Assembly: GCA_012845835.1 (NCBI GenBank)
Contig: JABAKD010000024.1
Coordinates: forward strand, 2,588,561 to 2,652,560
Direction: 5' to 3'
DNA: 64,000 nt
Source: Undaria pinnatifida
Lineage: Eukaryota > Sar > Phaeophyceae > Laminariales > Alariaceae
The notes under the pieces: generated by a model
Seen by the model: only the letters and a program-made list of their open reading frames with translations
Told to the model about the DNA's origin: nothing
Database searches by the model: none
Part shown: in pieces, positions 1-9,379 of the stretch
Numbering within the stretch: the first letter of the stretch is position 1
Layout: each line of letters opens with the position of its first letter
Position numbers and translations under genes: made by a program

Positions 1-269
1 CAAAGAAGTTGACGGAGGAAAAGTGTTTCTTAAAACAAATCGCTGTATCTCCTACAAAACGTATGGTTAACTTATAACCCAATTTTCAATTTTGCAATGT
101 TTTCGCCGATTTTTACCGATTTGGAGCAACTTCGACCGTTTTCACGTCGCGCAGAGGTGACATGACCATGGCCGAATGGTTTCGGACGAGGCGCAGCTGG
201 CGTCGATACGATAGGAGAGCGAAACAAATCAGGGGTTTAGGTCGGAACGGTTTTTCAGTCGGACTCAGG

Positions 270-556
270 CGGGGCGGTACTGCAATACGCCGGTATTTCT
301 TTGGTGCTAGGCGGTATTTCGTTTTTTGGCGGTAACGACTTTGGCGGCAAGCAGTAATTACCAATGTAGTGGTATTTTTTCGGCGGTGATGCAACACGGC
401 GGTAATTTTTTGGCGGTAGACGGTTTTTCGTTTCTTGGCGGTATTGGTTCGGCGGTAGGCGGTAAACGAAAAGTTTGGCGGTATTTTTTTGGCGGTAATG
501 CAACACGGCGGTAATTGTTTTGGCGGTAGACGGTTTTTCGTTTTTCGGCGGTACCA
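270..556. repeat. GGCGGTA heptamer array 1
   Basis: The heptamer GGCGGTA (or CGGTA) recurs roughly fifteen times at irregular 10-30 base spacing, separated by T-rich stretches. Long open frames on the minus strand here (Tyr, Arg, Gln and Pro rich) are by-products of the repeat and are not called as genes. A related array lies at 1.39-1.69 kb and a looser CGGTAA array at 9.78-10.25 kb. Confidence 0.8.
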
Positions 557-1128
557 ACGTAAACGTAAACCCAAAAACATGAGCAGTATTGAGCAGCCTC
601 ATGCGAAACGCACGAACAGAGAGGGAAAAAAAGCTTTTCACCACCCTGAAACTACGATACAAATATAATAATCGAATGCCTTGTATTAAATTGTAAACTA
701 TCAACAATAAATCTCCTGGGGTATAGCCCTAGCCTCGTCTAAATCCCCCTTTCCACTAAACTAATACTAGTAGAAGGTACTGGTCGCATCTAAACCGCTC
801 TGCTGGACCACGCCGAGCGTGGTGTGGGCAGGTGTGTGGGCAGAAGAGTTTGGCCAGGTGGGGGCTCTCTCTGTCCACACCTTGACACCAGCGAATAACT
901 AGCTGTTGCGCTGTTCGCGGGCGCAACATTCGGGTAAACTCACCCGTTTTGCGCAACACGCGATTTTGGGTGCGCAACATTTTTCGCCGCAGGCGAAAAA
1001 TTTTGTGCGCGTTTTTTTCGCCGCAAGTGAAAACAGTTTTTTGGGGCCTTTTTTCTGAATCACAGTAGGCGAATTTTTCGTTGCTTGGTTTTCAGGCTTA
1101 TATGTACGCATATATCGCATTTTTTTCA

Positions 1129-1240
1129 CCTCCGGCGGGCCCTCCGGGGGCCCTCCCGGGGTTCCGGGGGGTCCTCCCGGGGGGCCGTCCGGGGGGCCCT
1201 GCGGGGGGCTTGCGCGCCTGCGGCGCGCAACCGGCGCCGA
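1129..1240. repeat. G/C-only degenerate minisatellite
   Basis: About 110 bases consist almost only of G and C, built from degenerate units of the form CCCTCCGGGGGG/TCCGGGGGGCC, in an otherwise AT-rich setting. The unit is largely self-complementary, so either strand could fold into stacked hairpins. It ends in GCGCGCCTGCGGCGCGC, a further hairpin. No coding or promoter evidence. Confidence 0.75.
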
Positions 1241-1386
1241 ACCACTAATTAATGCCTTGGTTCACACACGTCCACTAAGAGGTTATATAGTATTATCTGA
1301 AAGGAACCTGCAGAACCGACAGCAAACAACACAGATGCACACGGCAAATTAGAATGTTATCAAAGAACACGGGTCGTATCCAGTGC

Positions 1387-1690
1387 AGGCGGTACCTTTC
1401 GGGCGGTATACAGTCGCCGGTATGTTTCGGGCGGTATCCAGCGTTGGCGGTACTTTGTGGGCGGTATCGAGAGTTGGCGGTACTATCTGGGCGGTATCGA
1501 GAGTTGGCGGTACTTTCTGGGCGGCATCGAGAGTTGGCGGATTTAATTCGACGGTAAGCGGTTATTAAAATTATTGTGGTATTTTCTCGGCGGTATTGAA
1601 ATACGGCGGTATTTTTTTGGCGATATGCGGTATTTCGGTTTTTGGCGGTAACAACCTCGGCGGTAGGCGGTGCTCGTACAATATTGCGGT
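1387..1690. repeat. 30-bp minisatellite with GGCGGTA core
   Basis: About five copies of a unit of roughly 30 bases (GGGCGGTATCGAGAGTTGGC followed by GGTACTTTCT) run from about 1387 to 1545, then degrade into irregular GGCGGTA repeats. Open frames on both strands follow the 30-base periodicity and are not called as genes. Confidence 0.8.
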
Positions 1691-2397
1691 AAACCGCGGA
1701 ATTACCGGGACCGCCCACCAGGACGGTAATTTCACTGCGGGAAAATTGCCGACCTTAACCCTGAAAATAACGCGGTGTTGCTACTATAGCCATTGCTCCC
1801 GAGCTTACCCGGTTGTTTTTCGTTCGGCGTTTTTTTGCCCTCGGAACAGGAGCGAAATACGGCCATTTCCGGACCGAGTGATGTTTTTTCGGCAGTTCGA
1901 CCGCATTGTGAAAATGGCAAGTGTCCAAACCAAAAAACTGTTTTCGACCTAAAAATCGCAAAATAAAAAAGAGATCAAGATTAGAGGGGGAAATAATCGG
2001 GCATGGTTAATGGCCTGTGCACACATAGCCTGTGCACACATATTTGACAAGACTCACGGGGCAAAGTGAATACATTGCATTAACTGGTTTTGCTTTTTTT
2101 ATGCCCTTCTCGTTTCGCCGTCTGCGGCCGCCATTTAATTCCTAGGACAGCGATCGTTTTCCCGCTACTATAAAGTTGTACAAAAACTTCTCCAAGTCAC
2201 ATTCGTGTATTTCCCTCATCGCCGCCTCCAATACAGTCCATTGCTCCTTGCATAGTATGCTATACGTTACCGCACTATGTGAGTGCTACTTTCAGAAGTT
2301 TTGCCACAAGGGCACATCTATGCATTTTCTACCTCCCCCCTCCGACTACTGGTATACCTCTTTCTTTTTTCTGGCAGGTCCAGGTCCCCTACACGAA

Positions 2398-2834
2398 TTA
2401 CGATCTCAGAGTTTTCGCGTAGTTCAGTGGGCCATGTAAAGACGTTTTCATTCCAAACTTGTAGGGATCACACACGACTAGGAGGGCGATGCGCATATTA
2501 ATTAGGTCCACGAGCGCAGGACTAAAGCCCTGTTCAATGCTGTTTTCGTCAAGTCTGACAAACGTGACAGTTCCTTTTTTCCTACAGCAAAAACAAAGCG
2601 AAACTTGTAACACCAGCCACTGGTGATAACCTCGACAAAAATACATTCTTGAAGTGCGTACCTAGTAAAAACGACTGTCAAAAGAGGGCTGGTGGTAAAC
2701 TGTTCTCCCTCCTGGAAAAAAGGAAAGACGTGCATTCGTCAAATATGCCAAAATCAACATGGAACAAAGTTTCAGCTCGTCCCCGGTATACCGACTTAAG
2801 GTACTTGTCCAACTCATGGGGCGTGAACATTCTC
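2398..2834 (-). CDS. Unrecognised three-exon gene, 3' part
   Basis: Three minus-strand exons join in frame: 2834-2792, 2711-2662 and 2581-2398 (stop TAA at 2400-2398). The introns are about 80 bases each, with donors gtatac and gtacgc and acceptors ttttttccag and tttgctgtag. The phases match (0, then 2). The joined product runs from MFTPHELDKYLKS through EGEQFTTSPLLTVVF to KTLRS and has a varied, globular-looking composition (GFSPALVDLINMRIALLVVC). I do not recognise the family. The 5' end is not seen: exon 1 may start at an acceptor at 2834, and the ATAGATC microsatellite lies just upstream. Phase agreement across two introns and a balanced composition argue for a real gene or a young remnant. 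Confidence 0.5.
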
Positions 2835-2895
2835 CTGTGGCATGTGTTACGAGAAGACAGAGCCGATTTTTGCCAAAACATTCCCACGGCGGACA

Positions 2896-3062
2896 GATCA
2901 AGGTCTAGATCATATAGACCATACAGATCATATAGATTCTATAGATCATGTAGATCTTATAGACTTTATAGATAATGCAGATCATATAGATCATATAGAT
3001 CTTATAGATCATATACATCATATCATACAGATCTTATAGATCATCTATATCATCTAGATCTT
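2896..3062. repeat. ATAGATC/CATATAGATC microsatellite
   Basis: Degenerate repeats of CATATAGATC and TTATAGATC fill this stretch. The plus-strand reading (Asp-His-Ile repeats) is an artefact of the repeat. Similar GATCATATAG tracts occur at 13.9-14.0 and 20.0-20.2 kb. Confidence 0.85.
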
Positions 3063-3424
3063 ACATCTGTCGTCATGATATATTTTGCAGTGAATCCGCA
3101 TAGTACAAATCCAACCCAGAAAACACGTGCTACTGCTGTAGATAGAGGTAGCACTTCTAAGCTGGCACGTTTTTAGAATGACGGGCCTCCTTAACCCGAA
3201 GTCGTCGGAATTTCGTTCTTTTGTTTTTGCGATAGCTTTCGTTGAACACCTAGACCGTGGGATTGTTCATCAGGTATATACTGTTGCACTTGTACGTATC
3301 CCCCAAATCAGCTTTCGGGAGAGGTAAAAGACTCATGCTACGCTAGAGGTGCACCCTATTTCTTGCCAGGCTCCTGATTTTCAGGAGAGACATATTCCCT
3401 ACCCAAAAACTGACCTTACAGAGA

Positions 3425-3640
3425 TAAATGAAAAAAAGGTCAAACCCGACGGAAAATCCCAACCCGACGGAAAATCCCATGGCGCAGGTTTTCAAAGCAA
3501 CACGTTGCAACTTCAAAAGAAGCGATGAAATTGCGACGATTTTGGGTTAAGGAGCACTGTCTTTCACAAAACAAATTTAGCCTAAAGGTGCTACCTCTAT
3601 CGTAGCACGCGTCCTTACAGTATATCAGGTCAAGAGCCCC
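3425..3640. repeat. Dispersed GTTAAGGAGC / CTATCGTAGCACG repeat
   Basis: The stretch holds a poly-A/T start, GACGGAAAATCCCATGGCG, then TTTTGGGTTAAGGAGC and finally ACCTCTATCGTAGCACGCGT. The same order of blocks recurs at 39.22-39.44 kb, and parts recur at 37.64-37.94, 38.96-39.06, 40.74-41.03, 45.15-45.33, 49.97-50.10 and 50.72-50.93 kb. The copies are diverged. Order and length would suit a solo LTR or SINE-like element, but no target duplication was found. Confidence 0.55.
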
Positions 3641-3689
3641 GGAAACAAAAACGGCTGCGGTAGCGGCCGTAGCGGGGGGGGGTACTCCC

Positions 3690-3990
3690 TTTGTCATTAA
3701 TGGATTTGAGCCACCCGCGCGAGTGACTCTGTACCTGACTGCCGAAAAGCCTTTGGGCGATACGCTTGGCGCAGCGTAGCTAACTACTTACATCGCGGAT
3801 TCACATCGCACAATTAGCATTGCACCAAAGGTTACGACCAAGAAAGCAACAGCGGGGTGGGTCACTCGGGCGAGTGACTCGGGGCCACCGCAAAAACAGG
3901 TCCCAAAAGGGATTTCCCTATAGTGGTAGCGTTCGTCAACGGTTCACCTCTATCGTAGGATGCGTCCACAGCCAGCGTTGGGGTGAGGTA
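3690..3990. repeat. Diverged second unit of the GGAGC/CTATCGTAG repeat
   Basis: This block includes two versions of a CGAGTGACTC palindrome (3718-3728 and 3865-3880), followed by GGTTCACCTCTATCGTAGGA near 3950. It resembles the unit at 3.43-3.64 kb and is probably a diverged copy. Confidence 0.4.
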
Positions 3991-4489
3991 TACCGTGGAG
4001 CCTTTTACTACCGCTCTGCCCAGGCATATTAGCTGCCTTGGGTTAGCCAGGAATACAAGTCACGCGCGTCACGTTTGGCACCATATGACGCTGACAACGA
4101 GGCGTGATTACGTTTTTATACCACAAAAGAGAGGACGGAAAACAACAACAACAAGTGCTTTAACAGGGGATGGGCGGCTACCATCCCCGGTTTTGGCTCA
4201 AGACAGAAACAGAAGCTATGATACATACACAAAGTTTTCCCACAATAATTCCAAGCATTGTATGTCCTCAAAATGTTGCATGCGCTTTTCGGGGGGTGTA
4301 AGTACAGGGCGTCGGAAAATGCAGGCACACCCTTAGGGTAGCGTCAACCAATCGTACCTCCAACTGCACCTCTTGAATCTTCTCATAAATTTCATCAATA
4401 CTAAAAGTATACCAGGTCTATTCTATGAGCACTTTCAAACAATTTTCAGCAAGCCAAAGAAAAACACTTTATAAAAAATATTCGAAGTA

Positions 4490-4556
4490 CGTCAGCTGTG
4501 AGTTCGATAAATTCAGAGGGTCGACACTCATCTTTGCAAGCTGCGTGATACGTTTG
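4490..4556 (+). repeat. Conserved two-block 65-bp dispersed element, copy 1
   Basis: Block 1 is GTCAGCTGTGAGTTCGA and block 2 is CTCATCTTTGCAAGCTGCGT, separated by about 20 looser bases. Both blocks recur at 7.80, 13.50, 14.01, 18.98 and 55.16 kb, and block 2 alone at 20.97 kb. The flanks of the copies do not match, so the conserved part is this short core. Confidence 0.7.
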
Positions 4557-4626
4557 TTCACCATTTTTATAGAATAAAATCGCCCCTTTAAAGGAGTAAG
4601 AAATTCAGCTGTATATACGGATAGGG

Positions 4627-4977
4627 TTGTTGGTTATATAGCACTACCCGCTGAGTTACGAAGTCACGAGACTGCGTGGGCCAGTGTGTAGTGCTGTATA
4701 GCAATAGCCAATACACGGTGGGTAGTGGGTTCGATTCCCGCCGAATTCATATTTCCGCTTTTTCGCTCGGAAAACAAGAAGGGAAATAACGTCTTTGCGA
4801 GCGTGCGCGCTGGAGACGTGAATGGTTATGATAGTTTGCCCCTGAGTACTACGGTAGTACGTGGCGAGGGGAGAGCCCCGGAGATCTCTTTGACGAAGCC
4901 GGTGAGAGTTAATTGACGGACTTCCAAACATATATATGTGACTACGTAGCTCAGGGGTAGTGCTATACAACCAACAA
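4627..4977. mobile_element. Short TIR element with tRNA A-box-like ends
   Basis: The ends 4627-4665 and 4939-4977 are inverted copies with only a few mismatches; the right end reads GTAGCTCAGGGGTAGTGC, which matches a tRNA D-arm/A-box. The interior holds a B-box-like GGGTTCGATTCCCGCC at 4733-4748. The size (about 350 bp) and lack of coding fit a MITE or two tRNA-derived sequences in inverted orientation. No clear target duplication was found. Confidence 0.6.
4690..4900 (+). repeat. tRNA-related SINE-like sequence
   Basis: A B-box-like segment (GGGTTCGATTCCCGCC) is followed by a body that ends in GGGGAGAGCCCCGGAGAT. A second locus at 48.81-49.02 kb has the same order: GGGTTCGAGTCCCG, a spacer, then AGGGGTTAGCCCCGGAGAT. 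No acceptor stem or proper anticodon arm can be folded, so this is not called as a working tRNA gene. Confidence 0.45.
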
Positions 4978-5205
4978 GGGTCACTTTATTGTACCCCAAG
5001 AAAACAATGCCCACTACAACTGTCAACCGTAGCCTGCGTCAACCAACGCACCTCCGACGACCTTGGAAGAGCTTTGGGAGCAGTCTTCACCAAAATTCCT
5101 ACTTCCGCCTTCTCTTCCACGAAAGGAGAGGCCGAACGGCTTACCCTTTCTCGCTCCGCGTCTAGGCACCCCCCTGCTATTCGGCACACCTGGGCAAGCT
5201 CGAAC

Positions 5206-5405
5206 CTGTCCGAGTTTGCTCTCCTTTTGCGTCATCTTGGCGGCATTGTGCATATCTGGATTAGCTAGAACATATTTGTGCTTGTCCTCTTCCGTCATCT
5301 TGGCGAAAAGGTCTGCATGAATAGCATCGAGGGTGTCCTCCATGGTCTTGCCCTGGGAAACAAGCACAAACCCCGAGGTAGCGCAGGATGAAAAAACACA
5401 TGGAA
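5206..5405 (-). CDS. Exon of a small secreted-type protein, copy 1
   Basis: A minus-strand exon reads from a hydrophobic leader (CATSGFVLVSQ) into GKTMEDTLDAIHADLFAKM and on to KMTQKESKLGQ, ending at donor CGGACAG|gttcg (last base 5206). The start codon in this frame is not visible; an ATG lies in another frame near 5390. The leader and following helix match a second, shorter copy at 5.52-5.64 kb, which has its own ATG and signal peptide. Downstream exons were not identified, although the frame stays open to about 5023. The family is not recognised. The leader suggests secretion. Confidence 0.45.
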
Positions 5406-5518
5406 CGAAAAGAGATAAGGTAGACTCTTTTGGGGCGGGGCTCGTCTATTGTCGCGATAAAAAACTGAGAAAGCGCGGGCTTATCATGGTGTCAGCTTAC
5501 AGCATGCGATCGTTTATG

Positions 5519-5635
5519 CTATGCTCGTTCGGCATAGATAGCATCAACGATAACGTCCACGGCTTTTCCCTGAGAGACAAGGACAAGAGTGCAGACTCCA
5601 GCGCATAGGAGCATGATATGGGTTACGGGGCTCAT
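5519..5635 (-). pseudogene. Truncated secreted-type protein, copy 2
   Basis: From the ATG at 5635 the frame codes for 38 residues: a signal peptide of about 20 (MSPVTHIMLLCAGVCTLVLV), then SQGKAVDVIVDAIYAERA and a TAG stop at 5521-5519. The shared order of leader, SQGK and D.(I/L)DAI makes it a paralogue of the exon at 5.2-5.4 kb. It stops where the other copy continues for another 38 residues or so, so a premature stop is likely. Confidence 0.45.
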
Positions 5636-5697
5636 GTATCTCGAAGACGCTGTACCTTTCGGTAGGAACTCGCGCTGGTGGACATTTGAAAATGTTG

Positions 5698-5758
5698 TCA
5701 ACCCAACCCCAGCCCAACCCAACCCACCTCAATACAACCCAAACCCAACCCAACCCTG
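5698..5758. repeat. CCCAACCCAACCC simple repeat
   Basis: The repeat unit is AACCC/CCAACCC. The complementary strand reads GGGTTGGGTT, a G-rich, telomere-like but not canonical tract. It overlaps no convincing gene. Confidence 0.8.
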
Positions 5759-5937
5759 CTGGTACATTCTGCTGTGTTGCTGTGTTGGTGCTCCTGTACG
5801 GGCGCTGCTGTCTCAGTAGCCACAAAATACAAAATACCCGTTTTTTTCAACTAACTCTTCTTGTCCGGGGATCAGATGGACAGGCGGGATATGGAACTAT
5901 CCTGCAATTGAGGGTGGGAAGGAGTTCCTCATCATTA

Positions 5938-6075
5938 GGCGCCATCGTAAAATAGTACACGAGGGTGTGGAAGAGCGTAATATTTTTCGTTGGCGCCATC
6001 GTGAATTTAGCACACGAAGATGGAAAAGAGTCCTCTCGTTTTTTTGGTGGGCACCATCGTATATTAGAAAACCGT
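5938..6075. repeat. 57-bp tandem repeat, 2.5 copies
   Basis: Three starts of the form GGCGCCATCGTAAAAT, GGCGCCATCGTGAATT and GGGCACCATCGTATATT are spaced about 57 bases apart, with CACGAGGGTGTGGAAGAG-like sequence between them. It lies directly downstream of the donor of the minus-strand exon at 6.1-6.36 kb, so it would be intronic for that gene. Confidence 0.65.
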
Positions 6076-6109
6076 TTTGTTATATTTTAAGAGAGGTAGC
6101 ACTCCTCAC

Positions 6110-6357
6110 CAGGTCAGCCTCTTGCCCCTCGGTCTGTTTCGAGTTTCCGCGAGAAGAAAGGTGTGCCTGCTCCTTGCCCTTGCGCTGGTATTTCAGCAGG
6201 AGATTGAACTGCGAAGAGAGCCGAGACTTTGAAACTCCTGCTAGCGCGTTTCCGATTGGACGACCTTCCTCAGCAAGGACTTTAGCATGTAGCAGTGTCC
6301 ACTGGTCAGCGACGGTAGCTTTCCTGTCGGCAACCCTAAAAGGCCGGAACTCCCGTG
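6110..6357 (-). CDS. Internal exon, SANT/trihelix-like domain
   Basis: The minus strand is open through REFRPFRVADRKATVADQW, LLHAKVLAEEGR, VSKSRLSSQFNLLLKYQRKG and KEQAHLSSRG, ending at donor GACCTG|gtgagg (last base 6110). A plausible acceptor is tttgatgcag| before 6357. The order of features (a Pro-Phe start, a Trp helix, a basic recognition-type helix with SxxRxxxQFxxLL, then K/E-rich sequence with SxxG) resembles Myb/SANT-like or trihelix DNA-binding domains that are common in transposon-derived and expanded gene families. The match is by pattern only. No flanking exon is confirmed; the plus-strand frame over the same bases (5967-6563) is its antisense shadow. Confidence 0.45.
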
Positions 6358-7289
6358 CTGCATCAAACGACCGTGAAGGGGAAAGAACAGCAGCAGTAGT
6401 AGCGTTATACGTGATGCGGTGCGGTGTGGTGTGGTATTATTACGAGCGAAGCGAGTTTCTAGTTTACGACGGCACCAAAAACATACGGGCGCCTTTCCAG
6501 CCTAGTGTGCGCGAATCGACGTGTCCAGTGCCTTGTCCGACGACCGGAATCTCCGAAAAATAAAACTGCCGTGAAATTTAATGTTTGTTTTGTGACTATC
6601 GCTTGCATCATGTGCGACGTTTTCTGCTCTCCGCCGACGGACACACTCAACGACCGTCACACGTATCCACCAGCGCCAGTTCCTAGCGAGAGCTACAGTA
6701 TCTTGCGTGTGATTCGAAAAGAGTCAGAGCTTCAGACATGCGCACAACCAGAAAAACGGCTCATGGAGCAGGACTGACGTTTTCCAAGGTCACACATACG
6801 TATCAATCACGCTCTTCCTGTAGATAGTTGACAAGATCGCAATTCTCATGCTTTTGGTCCATGCAAATGGACCCCAGAAGGGATACATAGCAATAGGCAC
6901 TGACAGCTCGTGGGAGGGGCGGTGTGCAGCGGAGACGTGGTACGCAGCTTTTGCTCTAGGCGCGATAGTAATGGTGCTGCTGCTTGACTGCCACTACATA
7001 CATCGGCACTAAACGCTTGCTGCGCTGTAATACTTTAAATTTTCATTGCAGCAGTTCGAGTAACAATCTATCGAGCAGTCCGTTCAATATTATTCTGTCT
7101 ATCTTGTAAGATGTTACAGCTTCGTACGCAAGTCAAGGTCGACCAGATGTAAATATATGGGTTCTACGAAGATAGATGACATATCATGGCTGTGCGTTCG
7201 GGGAGTTCGTGATACGTTTGGGATGTCTGGGGCTCCTCCTTATCCCTGACTCCGCTCTCCTTACTTCCAGGTATCTTTATATCAATATA

Positions 7290-7298
7290 CATATACAG

Positions 7299-7360
<62 letters not shown>

Positions 7361-7465
7361 ATATCTATATATCTATCTATCTATCTATCTTCCATCTTTC
7401 TATCTATATATCTACCTACCTACCTACCTACCTATATCTATCTATCTATCTATCTATCGATGTAT
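7290..7465. repeat. TATC/GATA microsatellite
   Basis: A long run of TATC with short TATA and TACC interruptions. The plus-strand Tyr-Leu-Ser-Ile reading is an artefact. Confidence 0.95.
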
Positions 7466-7543
7466 CCATCTATCTACTGTAGATACGATATATTGCAGTC
7501 AGGTCACGACCACGAGCCTCAAGCGTGACTAGCAGTCCTCTTG

Positions 7544-7720
7544 AAGAAATCACCCCGGGTGATCATTGTTTCACTATTCGCCTTTTTACCACATAGGGTG
7601 TGGTTGGGTGGTATCTAAGGCAACCCCGGTGATAAGGGACATGTTTTATTCGAGTTTTGCCCCATTTATCAACCGATGTGGTGTCCTGTGGTGGGGTGGT
7701 ATCTAAGAGAAGGGTGTTAT
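7544..7720. repeat. CCCCGGTGATAA dispersed repeat, copies 1-2
   Basis: The block has a CACC(C)GGGGTGAT core, a T-rich spacer, and GGTGGGGTGGTATCTAAG. Two units lie back to back here; others are at 59.06-59.16 and 59.67-59.79 kb. No coding potential. Confidence 0.55.
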
Positions 7721-7744
7721 CTTACGATACGCGCGGGTTTGTCA

Positions 7745-7936
7745 ATCTCGCCCAACTGAACCAGCACCAGCTTCGTAGGCAATGCCCACTCGTGTGTTAG
7801 GTATCACGCAGCTTGCAAAGATGAGAATCGACCCTACATTTGTCGAACTCACAGCTGACGTATTTGGAAAAATCTCATAAATTGTTATCACCCAACTGAA
7901 CCAGCACGAGCTTCACAGGCAATGTCCACCCGCGCG
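7745..7936 (-). repeat. Extra copies of the repeat-gene C-terminal motif
   Basis: Two segments (about 7745-7790 and 7883-7936) repeat the DNA that encodes the end of the neighbouring minus-strand gene. Read on the minus strand, they give LPTKLVLVQLGE and LPVKLVLVQLG, against LPMKLVLVQLGE in the gene itself. They are not connected in frame to the gene, so they look like relics of array expansion. The conserved 65-bp element at 7797-7870 sits between them. Confidence 0.55.
7797..7870 (-). repeat. Conserved two-block 65-bp dispersed element, copy 2
   Basis: The minus strand reads GTCAGCTGTGAGTTCGACAA, then TCTCATCTTTGCAAGCTGCG. It lies between two relics of the repeat-gene end. Confidence 0.7.
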
Positions 7937-9349
7937 CTAAATAGTCTCACCCAACTGAACCAGCACGAGCTTCATGGGCAATGTCCATACCCTCTCCTTG
8001 TTTTCTTCAGCGGACTCCACAGCAATCGTGTCGCCGTCCGGCTTGCTCCCCCGCTCGTCTCCGCCCCGGTTGTTTTGCCTGTCGCTGCCTTCGCTTGCCA
8101 CACCGGCTGCACCATTGAGCTCGGTGACCTGTTCCGCCTTGCGGTGAACGGTCTTCGCACACGACATCGGCCCCGCCTCCTCGGCACCCCCCCTTCTCCT
8201 TTTCGAGTGCGGTGTGTCGACGCCGGAGCTAACGCCGAGTCGGACCTTCAGGGATGGGACTCGCACCCTTTCACTCGTTCGCTGCTCGTTTCCTTGTTGC
8301 TTGTCGCCAGCTTCGCTTCCTAAATCGGTTGCACCGTTGATCCCGACGACCTGTTGAGCCGTGTGGTGAACGGTCTCCGCACACAATGTCGGCTCCGCCT
8401 CCTCGGCACCGTCCTTTCTTCTTGTCGAGTGCGTCATGTTGGCGCCGGGGTCGGCGCCGAGTCGGAGCTTTAGGGACAGAACTCGCACCCTTTTACTCAT
8501 TCGTTTCTCACTTCCGGTCTGGTTGTCATGCATGTTGCTTTCTCCGCTTGATACACGGCCTTCACCATTGAGCTCGACGACCTGTTGCGTCTCGCGCTGG
8601 AGGGTCTCGGTGAACGACGCGTGCTCCGCCTCCTCGGTATCCTTTTTCGAGTGCGGCATGTCGACGCCGGAGCCAGTACCGAGTCGGACCTTCAGGGAGG
8701 GAACTCGGACCCTTTTACTCGTTCGCTGTTCTGTTCCTTTATGCGCGTCGCTACCTTCGTTTGCTACACCGGCTTTACCATTGAGCTCGACGACCTGTTG
8801 CGTCTCGCGCTGGAGGGTCTCAGCGAACGACGCGTGCTCCGCCTCCTCGGTACGCTTTTTCGATTGCGACATGTCGACGCCGGAACCAGTACCAAGTCGG
8901 ACCTTCAGGGAGGGAACTCGGACCCTTTCAATCGTTCGCTGTTCCATTCCTTCATGTGCGTCGCTACCTTCGCTTGCTACACCGGCCTCACCATTGAGCT
9001 CGACGATCTGTTGCGTCTTGCGCTGGAGGGTCTCAGCGAACGACGCGTGCTCTGCCGCCTCGGTAGTCTCTTCAGAGCGCGGCATGTCGACGCCGGAGCC
9101 AGTGCCGAGTGGGACCTTCAGGGGCGGATATCGGACCCCTTCACTCATTCGTTGGTCCATTTTTTTTTGCGCGTCGCTGCCTTCGCTTGCTACACCGGCT
9201 TCACCATTGAGCTCGACGACCTGTTGCGTCTCGTGCTGGAGGGTCTCAGCGAACGACGCGTGCTCCGCCGCCTCGGTACCCTCTTCAGAGCGCGACATGT
9301 CGGCGTCGGGGCCGGTGCCGAGTCGGACCTTCGAGGACGAGACGCGCAT
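7937..9349 (-). CDS. Tandem 71-residue repeat protein
   Basis: The frame runs from an ATG at 9349 to TAA at 7937 (470 residues) and stays open upstream to about 9476, including EEQRTSGSMRV, which is repeat-like, so the ATG may be internal and an upstream exon is likely. The protein is built of six units measured from one K(V/L)xLG to the next: 71, 71, 71, 74, 74 and about 91 residues. Each has RVRVPSLKVRLGTGSGVDM, an acidic/basic linker, then HASFAETLQRETQQVVELNG and AGVASEGSD. The units nearest the N-terminus are almost identical and the last two are diverged. The chain ends in a variant, LPMKLVLVQLGETI. No known domain is recognised; the (E/Q)-rich helix after AE(T) is amphipathic. The whole is charged and probably partly disordered. 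The strong 213-base periodicity keeps frame, which supports coding. The plus-strand frames over the same bases are shadows. Confidence 0.6.
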   Translation of the reverse strand: MRVSSSKVRLGTGPDADMSRSEEGTEAAEHASFAETLQHETQQVVELNGEAGVASEGSDAQKKMDQRMSEGVRYPPLKVPLGTGSGVDMPRSEETTEAAEHASFAETLQRKTQQIVELNGEAGVASEGSDAHEGMEQRTIERVRVPSLKVRLGTGSGVDMSQSKKRTEEAEHASFAETLQRETQQVVELNGKAGVANEGSDAHKGTEQRTSKRVRVPSLKVRLGTGSGVDMPHSKKDTEEAEHASFTETLQRETQQVVELNGEGRVSSGESNMHDNQTGSEKRMSKRVRVLSLKLRLGADPGANMTHSTRRKDGAEEAEPTLCAETVHHTAQQVVGINGATDLGSEAGDKQQGNEQRTSERVRVPSLKVRLGVSSGVDTPHSKRRRGGAEEAGPMSCAKTVHRKAEQVTELNGAAGVASEGSDRQNNRGGDERGSKPDGDTIAVESAEENKERVWTLPMKLVLVQLGETI

Positions 9350-9379
9350 ACTTCCGCTGGTTCGCTGCTCCTCGTGTGT

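Noticed and set aside
4690-4750. tRNA gene
   Set aside because: A B-box is present, but the acceptor and anticodon stems cannot be formed; the same holds at 48.81-48.88 and 22.69-22.78 kb.
5967-6563. 198-residue plus-strand frame
   Set aside because: It starts inside a 57-base tandem repeat and is antisense to an exon with good splice sites and a domain-like pattern.
7176-7532. 118-residue plus-strand frame
   Set aside because: Mostly TATC microsatellite.
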